From assembly GCA_016648135.1 (NCBI GenBank), contig JADDOH010002275.1, forward strand, positions 186,001-250,000: DNA of 64,000 bases. Direction: 5' to 3'. Below are positions 32,170-42,692 of this stretch, one piece after another (the stretch's first letter is position 1; the number at the start of each line of letters is the position of its first letter). The notes beneath the pieces were generated by a model. That model did not search any database, was not told the DNA's origin, and saw nothing but the letters and a program-made list of their open reading frames with translations. The DNA is from Agrypnia vestita. Lineage: Eukaryota > Arthropoda > Insecta > Trichoptera > Phryganeidae. The position numbers and the translations under genes were made by a program.

Positions 32170-32690
32170 TTTCTTTTTATTTTTTATTATATTTATTTTA
32201 TTTTATTTAATTCGGTCATCCAACAGGGAGACACAATCGCTTGATAAGATGAAATACAAAAAAAATAGTAAAATGTCTCCCACAATTAAAGGATAACACA
32301 AATAGGACATAATCATAGATAAGTCAATTTGACAATGACAGATAAAACATCATTTAACCGATTGTTCCACATTTAGCTTTAACATAGACATAAAGGGGGA
32401 CGAGTTTCTAGTATCTGCCTCATCACACGACGATACTCTTCATATTTAGTGTTAAAAATATCTATTGAATTTAAGAGGTAATTATAATCTGAGCATATGC
32501 GCGGGATGGGAGAGGATTTCCTATTGTTGGTTTGATAAATTGGAAGGGAAAAGAGGTACTTCTGTCTGGTAGGTCGGAATGGGACGTGGAAAGCTAGCAA
32601 GCTGGTGATTTCAGGAGAATCAATAAGGTTATGAATTATTTGGAAAAGAAACGATTGATCTGCCAATATTCGCCTGTTTTCTAATACTCA
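32170..32690 (-). pseudogene. Non-LTR retrotransposon C-terminus and 3' UTR (copy 1)
   Basis: The minus-strand frame (32379-32690) reads LENRRILADQSFLFQIIHNL, IDSPEITSLLAFHVPFRPTR, then SSPIPRICSDYNYLLNSIDI. This fits the post-RT tail of Jockey/CR1-like elements (RRxxxDxxFLxxIIxNxIDSPxxLxxxxFxVPxRxxR...SPIxRxxxxYN). It is followed by a 3' UTR of about 180 bp and a TTTATTTTATTTTATTT tract (an A-rich tail on the element strand, about 32185-32210). A second copy of the last third and UTR is at 45350-45705. Confidence 0.82.
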
Positions 32691-32837
32691 CTTGCCAATC
32701 ACGGACAATAATTTTAGGTTTTCTTTCATGTTGTTAAGCAATCCCAGTGACATCGTCGAACTGTCGGCATCCGTCATGTTTGTTACTACCAGATAAATGT
32801 AGATCCTTTTCCACGTAAGCCAACTTTTAAGGTCGAG

Positions 32838-33003
32838 AATGTTCTTAGGTTTTTATGGCCGCTCAGAATCTTCCGGTTTGTGTCTTCTGGGGAATTATGC
32901 CGTGTTTTTACGACCTCCCTGGCCGACGTTTCGGATCCAATTGCAGGGTCCATCATCATTGGATAGGTTTGCTTGAAGACACAAACCGGAAGATTTTAAG
33001 GTC
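32838..33003. repeat. Inverted-repeat element
   Basis: Arms AGAATCTTCCGGTTTGTGTC TTC (32866-32888) and GAAGACACAAACCGGAAGATTTT (32973-32995) are inverted copies. Between them is GGCCGACGTTTCGGATCCAA then TTGCAGGGTCCATCATCA. The head also occurs near 57965 (GAATGTTCTTAGGATTTCAC..CTCAGAATCTTCTAGTTTGTG). A small foldback transposon family is the simplest reading. Confidence 0.7.
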
Positions 33004-33004
33004 G

Positions 33005-33340
33005 AATTTCGGCAAGATTGAGTTGAAACCATGAAAAATAAAACACCGCACGTGGTGCGTAGTGCGTATTATTATTTTCATTTTATTCATAAGGTCATTT
33101 TAAAACAATAAATCACTTCATACTAAATGGACGCCTTCAATTATTAAAAACTGTCCGAAAATATTTTTAATGAATCCAGCCACAGCTATCGACCTTGGTC
33201 ATTTGGCTTATCATCATGCATTTGGCGGCATCGTTAATAGTTATCTAAATTTAGCGTTTAAATTTTTTTTTTAAATTGTATGTTTCAATCTATTTCCTTC
33301 CTGGGTAAAACATACAAAGCTACCGCCCTTTGCCGATTTT
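33005..33340. other. Intergenic stretch, no gene seen
   Basis: No frame or repeat recognised. Confidence 0.5.
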
Positions 33341-33344
33341 TTAT

Positions 33345-33590
33345 AACATGCCACAACACTATTCAGAATACTTTGAGTAGGTTCAAGAAAATACTGGATT
33401 TTATCGCAGGAGACATCATTAATCAAGATAGATGTCTCATAGACACGAAGCTACTTTTTTATATGAGAAAGAAGGTATGGAAGTCTTTTTGAGTGTCTTT
33501 CTTAGGTCAAAGGGCTTACGACTTACGACGTACGGCTGGCTTAAGTGATCACTTTACGCAAAAAAAATAGCTTCGAGAGACATCTTTAAT
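33345..33590. mobile_element. Family B foldback, copy 4 (right arm mostly deleted)
   Basis: It starts ACTATTCAGAATACTTTGAG and carries GACATCATTAATCAAGATAG ATGTCTCATAGACACGAAGC, ACGTACGGCTGGCTTAAGTG ATCACTTTACGC. Only the tip of the opposite arm remains (AATAGCTTCGAGAGACATCT). Confidence 0.75.
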
Positions 33591-33594
33591 ACGT

Positions 33595-34365
33595 CATCAT
33601 CTTAATGAATTAATTAAATAGCTGAATTTTTTTGCACAATTTTGAGAAATGGACATTTCAACTGCCCTTTAAAGATTCTTTACCGCTTATGTTTAAATTA
33701 TACCTGCATGATTTTAAGATTCTTTTTTTAGAAATATTCTTCTAGTCAATGTTCCTCATAGCGAAGTTTTCAAATTATTTTGCTGAACGTTTCAAGACGT
33801 TGGTTAGTAAAAAGTGTTTGTGATGTTTTCTTTGTGTTATTTAATTAAAAGAAAAAGCGACTCTTAAACGACTTCTTAGGGTAGTTTCAAACTCTAGTTT
33901 ACATATTAATTAATATTTCGAGTTGGTTTGGAAAACAGAAAATGTAAAAATTATTGTCATTGTTAAAATTTAAATGATATTATGCTTGATACAACTATAT
34001 TTACTTTAATATGACTCATCCTCAAACGGTAATATTTGTCGTACTTAAATACTTATTTATTATTTTTCTCCCGTTCGTTATGCTAGGAAATGAGGAAGAG
34101 AGAAGATACCAGTGTGTCGGGTATTTCACTCCAAATAGCCATAAAAATCGGTGAATGGGGGAGCCTTCGATAAAATATTTTTTAATGATATTTTATATAT
34201 TAATGAAATAATCCGATGAAAATGAAGAGCACTTTTTTAAACTTTGATAGAGTCAAATCTAAAATCAAAAAGTGTCTGGATAATAGCGAAGGGAAAAACT
34301 AAATTTCAAAATGAAGACTACAACACACACACGTTCACCAATTTGATGACTACAAAGTGTACACT
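33595..34365. other. AT-rich intergenic stretch, no gene seen
   Basis: Nothing recognisable apart from AT-rich runs. Confidence 0.5.
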
Positions 34366-34369
34366 ACAA

Positions 34370-34525
34370 TTGTAGTAAAAACTACATGAAGTGAAGTAAT
34401 TGTAGTACTACGAAATTAAGTGAAGTAAATGAAGTGAAGTAATGAAGTAATTGTAATATTAATGAAGTGAAGTAATGAAATGAAGTAATTGTACTACAAA
34501 ATTACAAAATTGTAGTACTAGTGAA
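34370..34525. repeat. Irregular GAAGT/GTAAT tandem tract
   Basis: GTAGTAC, AAGTGAAGTAATTGTAGTAC and AATGAAGTGAAGTAATGAAG alternate many times over 150 bp. The tract looks like an expanded minisatellite with imperfect units. Confidence 0.85.
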
Positions 34526-34938
34526 GTAAATATTTTTTTCCCGAATAAAAATTTGGCGAGCTAAAAAAAAAAAGGTCAACGAGAAAAATATTTAAGATAA
34601 ATGACTGGATAGATAGTTTTTACTCAGCCTAAATTCCATATGCGCTTATCAAACACACTTCGCGGACGATCGGTCAACCCATTTGCTTCGCCGATTTTAC
34701 GGGACGGAAGATCCGCGCAGTGTGTCACCGGCCCTAATGATATCCTCCTGGGTATAAAATCTAGTTGTGTTCTTTTTTTTTTTTTTTTTTTTTTAAATTT
34801 AACGTACTCAAAATATTCTGAATAAATTCTAATCATTCATCATCTATATTCTGGTTGTCACACGTGAAAGCTCAAATTGTCTATATTTTTATTTATCAGA
34901 ATAAAAATATAAGCTCACGCAGATCACAACATTTAACT

Positions 34939-35961
34939 TTCCTTACAACGGAATATTTTGAGTTTGTTCAAATCTTTCAGAACAGTGCTGGATTTATGTC
35001 ACAGAGACATTATTAATCAATTAGTGTATATTATAGATATCTCACAGAGACGAAACTGTATTAATTATGGGAAAGTAGGTATAGAAGTCATTTGGGTGTA
35101 ACAGGACTTATGACCTGTCTTTTTGGTAGGCTTAAGTGATCACTTTACACAATTGTAACATTCGCCATTTCCACCCATGATAGAATATACCATGCTTATT
35201 CATTTTTTTGGAAGTTGTATATATGTTCAAATTGCGTGAAGCTTTCATATATGAGTTGTAAGCGCCTTTTCCATGCGGCCTGTACAAAGCCATTTTCATT
35301 CCCCTAAATCCCCACAGATGTCGCTAATGAGAAAATCTATAATTGATTTTACGGAATTTAGGGAGCAATATACTTTTATTATGTGTAATGAAATTCATCC
35401 GAATACTTGCATTACACTAGGATACGCCAGGAAATATTATTTCCAATTTTTTGTTAAATTCCTTTTTGACCAGTATTTACAATTCAGAATATTTTGAGTT
35501 TGTTCAAATCTTTCAGAACAGTGCTGGATTTATGTCACAGAGACATTATTAATCAATTAGTGTATATTATAGATATCTCACAGAGACGAAACTGTATTAA
35601 TTATGGGAAAGTAGGTATAGAAGTCATTTGGGTGTAACAGGACTTATGACCTGTCTTTTTGGTAGGCTTAAGTGATCACTTTACACAATTGTAACATTCG
35701 CCATTTCCACCCATGATAGAATATACCATGCTTATTCATTTTTTGGAAGTTGTATATATGTTCAAATTGCGTGAAGCTTTCATATATGAGTTGTAAGCGC
35801 CTTTTCCATGCGGCCTGTACAAAGCCATTTTCATTAAGCCTACCAAAAAGACAGGTCATAAGTCCTGTTACACCCAAATGACTTCTATACCTACTTTCCC
35901 ATAATTAATACAGTTTCGTCTCTGTGAGATATCTATAATATACACTAATTCCTTACAACGG
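34939..35961. mobile_element. Composite family B locus: near-identical direct repeats plus inverted arm, flanked by 13-bp duplication
   Basis: Segment 34951-35300 reappears at 35487-35835 with a single one-base difference noticed, offset by 536 bp. Segment 35836-35950 is the exact reverse complement of 35019-35133 (and of 35555-35669). The block is flanked by TTCCTTACAACGG at 34939-34951 and 35949-35961. The 186-bp spacer (35301-35486) includes part of an 74-codon frame without a motif. The high identity implies a very recent rearrangement or an assembly artefact. Confidence 0.85.
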
Positions 35962-35964
35962 TTT

Positions 35965-36335
35965 AAGGAGACCTTAATAATGATTGACGATAAATGTTTT
36001 AGTAGGCGATTACACAATCACTTATCTATTGTGTATTTGTACAAATAATTAAATTCAGTTTATTGCCGAATGTGGATAGATTGTCGTAGTGAAGCAGGAA
36101 CGTGATTTACCTTCTCAAATTTAATCGTTAGAAAGTGAAAGGGGTATACTTATGTAAGGGCTCTCCTTTCCACACTTCTTGACCATTAAGCCATTGCCAA
36201 TCCGTGACTGTCATCTTCTTTGGATCTTTGCCAAGTCATCTTCACCCTCCAATAATTTGGTCCATCCGTCAGCACTTTGGGAATCATTTAATTGGGCCAT
36301 TGGGCGTTTTTTATCTCGACGATACTATTCCTGAA
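35965..36335. other. Intergenic stretch, no gene seen
   Basis: No coding frame or repeat recognised. Confidence 0.5.
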
Positions 36336-36339
36336 TATA

Positions 36340-36838
36340 CAGGGTGTAACAGCTGGTCCACAATATTTTGAAGTGTATTCCTACCTTGATTACGATTCGA
36401 AAATTTCGAAGCAACCATGACATAATGTCAGTAGTTATGGAGTTATGCAATATTTAAATATGCATTTTTTTTTAGATGTTTCACATTTTTTACTAAACGT
36501 TGAAGTATCATTACAGTAATTTATTTCGATTGCGAAAATTTTTTCATTTCATTAAAAGTTGAATAAAATAATAAAAACCCTGAAAAAATTACCCTGAATG
36601 TTTTGCAGTTGGAATTGAAGGTTTTTATCATTTTATTTGACTTGTATTAAAGGAAATGAATGTTTCCTATTAGTAATTATAGTTCAACATTTTGCAAAAA
36701 ATATGTCAGAAATATGGAAAAAAAATGCAAACTTTGAACAACATATCTCCATAACTATTGGTTGCTTGAACATTTTCGACTCATTATCAAGGCAGGAATC
36801 CACCTGTAATTAGCCTGTATTAGCTATGAGACATTCTG
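36340..36838. mobile_element. Family C foldback, copy 2
   Basis: It begins CAGGGTGTAACAGCTGG and ends AGACATTCTG, with TA on each side (36338-36339, 36839-36840). The arms pair: ATTCCTACCTTGATTACGAT TCGAAAATTTCGAAGCAACC on the left against GGTTGCTTGAACATTTTCGA CTCATTATCAAGGCAGGAAT on the right. The centre holds ATAAAATAATAAAAACCCTG. TA duplication with CAGG termini points to a Tc1/mariner-type MITE. Confidence 0.78.
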
Positions 36839-36844
36839 TATACA

Positions 36845-37305
36845 AATGTTACCCTAGCCATCACATTTTATCGATCACTTATATCATTAACCATATTATG
36901 ATGTGTCATTTTTTCATTCTGGACTTGTCTGGCTACTGCACCGGGCAGTGCGCGTATCTACGCTTCCGAGAATTAACGGATACGTTCCTGATACGGCTTG
37001 CGATGCGGTCACACTTGTGTTGTACTGAACACACGCTTTGTAGACCAACACGCGCGTATGAATTTACGATACAAATACACAAATACCTGCGTAAGTGGAA
37101 ATAACTAACGGAGTCACCGTATAAGCACTTATTAGATCCTCAGAGGCTACTTACAGATGTCTCGCGCCCGTCTTTCCATGTCAAGTCGGACGAATCGCTT
37201 AGGATTCAGTTGTCAACTGGAGTAATAGCCAGCGTGTATGCACGCTCTCTAACGTAATAATTCAATGATGTCTACTGTCGAATATAAGATATCTACTTTT
37301 AACCA
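36845..37305. other. Intergenic stretch, no gene seen
   Basis: A 92-codon frame (36826-37104) starts inside the foldback end and has no recognisable motif. Confidence 0.45.
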
Positions 37306-37310
37306 TGTTC

Positions 37311-37975
37311 TAAAGCTACTGGTACACATGCTTCTTAGTGGCACGTGAGCATCGCAGTTTCGACCTTGCTTATTAGTGGCATGTGTGTACGCACATTGCT
37401 AGTAATGAGCATGCCACTGTCATTCACCATGAGAAGGGGTATCTTTGGAGCATGTGTGAACAGGCTTGCTTATTATGAGCATGCTTATGTTTCGCGGGCT
37501 TCGCGACTAGTATTATCAATGCGATCTTCTCAGTCCGCGACAGATGAAACAAATATGGCGCGTTGGGGAGATGAAAAAACATTACTTTTCGTGACTTATT
37601 ATGGGAATCACGAATGTCTGTGGAATACTCGGTCACCGTTGTGTAAAAATAATATAGCGAGAAATAATGTTTATGAAACTTTAATAAAAGGCATGAATGA
37701 TTCAAATCTTACAAAAAAAATATATAAAAACTAAAATCAAAAATGTGCGGATAGAAACTCGGGAACTGTTTTGATGTATTAGTTCACGTGAATTTTCTAT
37801 TTCAGTTTGCAAAGTTTCCATTTTGAATAAGAGCATCTCTATTCTACGACAAGAGCATGCCACTAATAAGCATGCTAATAATGAGCAAGTGTGTACAGTT
37901 GTTAAGGCATGCTTATTAGTGGCATGCTCATTAGCATGCCACTAATAAGCATGTGTATCTGTACCTTAATGCTTA
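37311..37975. mobile_element. TIR element carrying a MADF-domain relic (PIF/Harbinger candidate)
   Basis: Both ends carry inverted blocks of GGTACACATGCTTCTTAGTG (left, about 37320) and AGCATGCCACTAATAAGCATG..GTACC (right, about 37933-37967). Near the right end, 37908-37928 and 37933-37953 form a perfect 21-bp stem around a 4-nt loop. Variants of GAGCATGCCACT and TGCTTATTAGTGGCATG recur at least six times. MADF-type Myb/SANT proteins are the usual accessory protein of PIF/Harbinger transposons, so I assign it there provisionally; no DDE transposase or clear 3-bp duplication was found. Confidence 0.55.
37555..37785 (+). pseudogene. MADF (Myb/SANT-like) DNA-binding domain relic
   Basis: MARWGDEKTLLFVTYYGNHE then CLWNTRSPLCKNNIARNNVY and ETLIKGMND matches the MADF pattern (W..E.tLLFlelY..hEcLWNt....YKnk..R..AYe.l...mn). 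A frameshift near 37730 ends the frame with KKIYKN; in the next frame LKIKNVRIETREL continues the domain (kIKnlR..YrREl). The domain binds DNA in Adf-1-like host proteins and in Harbinger-associated proteins. Upstream codons in the same frame (37345 on) belong to the palindromic terminus and are not part of the protein. Confidence 0.75.
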
Positions 37976-37978
37976 GAA

Positions 37979-38537
37979 CAGTTTGTGTATTTGGGAAGCA
38001 TGTTTAGTAGAGACGGCAAGGCTGAGAATGATATTCAAAGGAGAGTGACTGTGGGAAACAAAGTTAATAGTGCTCCAATAAGAATCTGTCAAAGGAAGCA
38101 AGACTAGCGATACATAATGGCTTTCTAGTTCCAACCCTGATGAAGCCTGGAATTGGCAAAAGAGGAATGAAAGTAGACTGAATGCGGTAGAAATGCGGTC
38201 ACTAAGACGCTTGTGTGGAAAATCTTTGGTCGATAGAGTGAGGAATGAACAAATTAGACATGAATGCAATGCTGACTGTAGTGTGGTAGATAGAATAAAG
38301 AAAGGAGTGCTGAGATGGTTTGGTCATGTGGAACGTATGAACGAGAAAAGGATGGTTGAGAAGTTATATGAGGCGAGTGTTGAAGGCAACAGGAATAGAG
38401 GGCGTCCGCGAAAGACCTGGCACAATCAGATACTACAAGTATTTGAGTTTGAATCGACCAACGATTTACCACGCAAGCATATTTTTGACAGTGTGAGGAA
38501 TGAACGAATTAGGATAATAGAGATAATAGGTGAATAG
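37979..38537 (+). pseudogene. RTE-like retrotransposon, end of RT to C-terminal tail
   Basis: It begins EQFVYLGSMFSRDGKAENDI QRRVTVGNKVNSALIRI, the conserved block just after the catalytic core (YLGSxFxxDGKxxxDIxRRVxxGNxVNxA). After stops in 38105-38170, an open frame at 38193-38537 gives MRSLRRLCGKSLVDRVRNEQ, VDRIKKGVLRWFGHVERMNE, KRMVEKLYEASVEGNRNRGR, PRKTWHNQI. The end diverges (IFDSVRNERIRIIEIIGE), repeating the VRNE.IR motif, which suggests a later internal duplication. Best example of the GRPRKTW family. Confidence 0.85.
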
Positions 38538-38539
38538 AT

Positions 38540-38980
38540 TAATGAATTTATTTATTTATTTAAAAAATCCTTGTTTACAAATAAAGATACTTAATACTAA
38601 TTTAACAATAAAACATAAGATAAAACATAAGATAAATTACACATTTTTTTTGTTTTGTTTAATTTGTGGATTATGCCACTACTAGGCTACGCCTGTCCCA
38701 GAGTGGCGTTATAGAACACAATTATAATATTTTTTCGAGTTCGTCAGTAGTATTTATTTTCATAAGGTAGTTATTATGTATCTACAGAGTATCAAGTGGA
38801 ATGTTAGTGAAAGTTGAGTTAGTCATAAGTCCAAGTGTAAATATGTGTAGAATAATTGTTTAATGTAAAAAGGGTTAAAGTTTTGTTTAAGATTATTTTT
38901 TATTTTCCTTAATTAATTAATTAATTTATATAGGTATATATTTTTATTTGAAGACATTATTATGCAATTACAGTAAGAAT
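38540..38980. other. AT-rich intergenic stretch, no gene seen
   Basis: No frame; one short direct duplication (AACATAAGATAAAACATAAG at 38609-38628). Confidence 0.5.
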
Positions 38981-38984
38981 GAAA

Positions 38985-39100
38985 ATATAGTTAAGATGGT
39001 TTGGTGAAGGAGAGAATGGAAATAAAATGTGATGATATAAATATGAGTGTTGAAGCTAGTAGAAACATAAGGCGTCCGCGAAAGACCTGGCATATTCAGA
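38985..39100 (+). pseudogene. RTE-like fragment
   Basis: AGTTAAGATGGTTTGGTGAA keeps LRWFG, and later codons give SVEASRNIRRPRKTWHIQI in one frame. This is a short, frameshifted copy of the tail encoded at 38300-38440. Confidence 0.7.
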
Positions 39101-39121
39101 TTTTTTTCAGTAAAATAAATA

Positions 39122-39290
39122 GAGATGCGAACACGGGTATGTGTTGCATCAATATTCTTACGATTTTCAAATTAATTTAAACTTTTGTGCCATGAAAATA
39201 GGACTATTGCTGGTGTCCTTGGATGGGGCTCAAACCACCGAACACTGGATCAATAGGCGAATATTATAACCATTACACCAACACTCAAAT
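39122..39290 (-). repeat. tRNA-derived SINE (copy 2, head and body)
   Basis: On the minus strand the A box TGGTGTAATGG (39280-39270) is followed by TTATAATATTCGCC and the B box GGTTTGAGCCC (39236-39226), the same spacing as at 2361-2427. The body continues toward 39122 with sequence shared with 31811-31890 and 3121-3190. No acceptor stem or intron is seen, so it is a SINE rather than a tRNA gene. Confidence 0.72.
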
Positions 39291-39299
39291 AATTATTCA

Positions 39300-40140
39300 A
39301 ATATTAGATGTTGGTCTTGTTAAAAGCTTCAATGAATCGAAAAGCGCGCTTGGGAAGATGTGTGAATATGGTTAAAGCAAAAGTTCCGTGACAGAATAAA
39401 AAAAATTGACATTCTATCCTCTCTGAGAAACGGCGTGGTGGTTAGTTGGTTAGTTATTTTACAAAATAACGCTGTTGGTTGTATCTGGGAGGTCCCATAA
39501 GTGTTACTTAAGTATTCATTGTGTATTTGTATTCAAAAAGTTTCAAAATTCGGCCTCCGGAAACCAATGATCGTCCAAGGACCGTTAGTCAGCTCACCCA
39601 CTCATCTGACCCCACGAATATTTAATCGTAATAATCACGGGGTAATCATCGATTACGATTACCTTTAAATTACCAGTTATCTGAGGCAACTATTAATCTA
39701 AATCGTGATAGTTATATAACTCCACACGTCGAACCGCCAAGTCGAAGATGTGGCCGGCATCATGTTGCGCAATGTCTCCCCTGTTTACTGCTGAATATCT
39801 GATGGTAATGGCTTCAATTGAACCTGTTACCAACTTGTTTATACCAGTATACCTGCGGAGATGAATTTTATCTTTCGTAATATTCTCATTAATCAATTAT
39901 GTTCTGTTTCTTTCCAGGTAAGTACGCAGCTCCTATTCGCATACAAGCCTCCATTTTCGAGAAATCACTTATTAGACCGTAAGTACCTAATCGTAATTTT
40001 ATTTAAAACTATTTATTTCGTATTACGTACTTCTGACTTTTTATTCCAAAAGTGTTTTGTTTAAGGTAACCAAATGGAAAACATGAATAAAGGATTTTCT
40101 TCTTCTTCAAACACAGCAAAATTATTTTATGGTGACATTA
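39300..40140. other. Intergenic stretch, no gene seen
   Basis: Frames at 39693-39896 and 39861-40064 lie on opposite strands and lack motifs. Confidence 0.5.
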
Positions 40141-40146
40141 TAATCA

Positions 40147-40598
40147 TAATTTATAGAAATAAACTTTGTATACAACACTATTTATTGAAAAAAATTCAAC
40201 AAATTTCAAAGCCAGTGGCTTCTTCATCACGATAAATTGGCTATGGATCATTCTTTTGATATTAACAAGGGTTTACAAATTATACAGAATCACAGTTTGA
40301 TAAATTAGAAATTTTGGAAATAAGAAAAAGTATTAATAGTAAATTGAGTATTATAAATAACCAGGTCCTTTTTACAAATAGTTATCTTTTAAATTTATTT
40401 TCATGTTAATTATGTACTTTATTATTATTAATTTTCCATATATAACTTTTTAATATTTTGATTATCTATACTTCGATTTTTAAATTTAATTTTGTTATTA
40501 TACATTTTTTATCCTGATGAAGAGGCCATTGGCTTTGAAACCTGTTGAATTTTTTCAATAAAAAAGTGGTATAAACAAAGTTTATTTCTATAAATTAT
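40147..40598. mobile_element. Foldback element with about 84-bp arms
   Basis: Left arm 40147-40229 (ATAATTTATAGAAATAAACT ... AAAGCCAGTGGCTTCTTCATCA) and right arm 40515-40598 (TGATGAAGAGGCCATTGGCT ... TTTATTTCTATAAATTAT) are inverted copies with a few mismatches. About 285 bp of AT-rich spacer carries no frame. Outside, ATAAAGGATTTTCTTCTTC (about 40087) and ATAAAGGATATTCTTCTATG (about 40597) are a possible long direct repeat. Confidence 0.85.
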
Positions 40599-40599
40599 A

Positions 40600-41570
40600 A
40601 AGGATATTCTTCTATGAAATATAATACACTTTTATTTTTATTATTATATAATACATTTTAATCAACTTTATAAAGAACTTAGTTACTAAGTAATTATAGA
40701 ATTTTTCAGTAGCCTAAAAGTTTTCGAAACCTATTAGTGAAACATCTCAAATAAAAAAATACATGTGGCTTTTTACCATATATTACTATGAAACATTACT
40801 ATCAAATCAATAAGAATATTCAATACCCATTACAACATTTTCAGTACAAACCTCCTAATTTTAAAACTATGTATTTATTATATTCTACATTTTAATGATA
40901 ACCAAAATATCTAACGCTATTTCTAACATTGTAACATTGTTTAAAGTTCTGGAGAAAACTCCCATAAAACATATACTATGTTATTAACCAGGATGTAAAC
41001 TGCTAACCTTTAAAAAGATTTTTTTTCAATAATTTACTTATTGATTAGTACAATAACTTTCTACATATTATTTATTGTATTTTCTTGTGACTTTTTGTAT
41101 TTATTTATTATTATTTCACTTTTTGTCATGTTATACCTGTGCACTTAGTTCTTAGATAGCTACGCTTCTTTTTTTATGACGTAAAAGTACAAATCAGGGC
41201 GTGCATTATTAACAAATTTAATAAATTGGATGATAAACTGCTGCATAAATGCTGTACACCGCGCAATTTAAGAAATGAGTATCTTATATAGAAATGATAT
41301 TTTATCTGATTCTCTAAATCCTGTCAGTTACTACATTGACATGCTGCTCGTTTCATTTTAAAGTTGCACACTACGCTTTGTGATGTGACGACCTCAATTA
41401 CGCAAATAATTATTTGATACGAAAAGGTCCTAATTCTGTAGTAAATTCGGAGAATCAGTCATTTACGTCATTTTTCATTTTTAAAATATCGCGGGTTGAG
41501 AAACAATTACATTTCAAGGTGGAAGAATGAAACGAGGACACTATAATTCAATTTGTAAAAGGTTACCATG
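40600..41570. other. AT-rich intergenic stretch, no gene seen
   Basis: No gene, arms or repeats recognised. Confidence 0.5.
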
Positions 41571-41579
41571 TGGTAAACT

Positions 41580-41767
41580 ACGGTCGCCGAAAGGAGAGAT
41601 CTTCGTACATCGAGCCTACGCTACGCATCCCTGACGCACGCGCACAATTATATTGCTGTCAGGCTCGCACAGGCACAGCGAGCGTGACAGCAACACAACT
41701 GCACGCGTGTGACAAGCTCACGTAGCATAGGGTCAATGTACGAAAATCTCTCCTTTCGGCGACCGAA
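41580..41767. mobile_element. Small GC-rich foldback
   Basis: The left arm GGTCGCCGAAAGGAGAGATC then TTCGTACATCGAGCCTACGC and the right arm (41721-41767) are inverted copies over about 47 bp with few mismatches. The 95-bp interior is CpG-rich (CACGCGTGTGAC). No coding function. This foldback lies 23 bp from the next one. Confidence 0.82.
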
Positions 41768-41790
41768 GTAAACCCTAACTTTGCTTGATA

Positions 41791-41932
41791 CAGTAGCCGG
41801 CAAACATCTTGAAATATTACGGCGTAGTGGGGGGAAGTTTGCGCATGTACCATTCCACCAAAGAGACCCAAATTTTGTCTTCTGCGCATTCCCCCACTAC
41901 GCCAAAAAATTTCAAGAAATTTGCCGGAACTG
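41791..41932. mobile_element. 142-bp MITE with TA duplication (Tc1/mariner type)
   Basis: It begins CAGTAGCCGGCAAACATCTT and ends TTGCCGGAACTG, flanked by TA at 41789-41790 and 41933-41934. The arms also pair through GAAATATTACGGCGTAGTGG GGG and the inverse on the right. TA plus CAGT termini is the Tc1/mariner pattern. Overlapping frames on both strands are by-products of the palindrome. Confidence 0.82.
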
Positions 41933-42382
41933 TACCATGGAACGAGCCTTAAGGCGATGTTTCCTACGAGATACCACTAATATCACTGCCATAAATCCTT
42001 GTCGTGGCACAAGAATCAACATGCAATCATTTACAATAACACAAATGAAAGCCTAATCGGTCAACGACATGCTAGCTTTACCCACACTCAACCTTCCCAA
42101 CACCCTTTTGTAATAGCTTGGTACGGGACGCTGAATTTATGTATATTTATGAATTTATTATAATAAATTTATAGCAACGTGTTTAATAAATCTTGGCATT
42201 AAGAATCCTGAAGTATTACTCAATATTCAGACATAATGACAAATTAAAAAAGTTATTTTGTTCTTTTTAAATCGGCGATTTTTCTCCATCAATCTTCACA
42301 TGCATGAAATAAACTTAATTTTTTTTGTAGTAATTAACATTTCTCTAAGTATTCATTCAAATTCTTAGTTTTCTGATACGGC

Positions 42383-42450
42383 ATATATATATATATATCT
42401 ATATATATATATATATATTATATATATATATATATATATTATATATATTT
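42383..42450. repeat. (AT)n microsatellite
   Basis: About 65 bp of ATATAT with single interruptions. Confidence 0.95.
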
Positions 42451-42692
42451 TTTTTTTGTTATCTAGAAATCAAAGAAGTATAAAGAATACTTATTATGTA
42501 AAATTAATAATTTGAACTGTTTAGGCTCATCTTTTCATTAACAATTAAAATATTCACAAAATCAGGAATCTCAAGAAGTACCCCGATAACTGAAATATTA
42601 CATTTTTTAAAAAGCAGTTCTGACATTTTTATGTTTTGTTTTTTATTATTTACTGAGTTATTTTGCTTTTTTAAGATTTTTTTTTTAATCTA

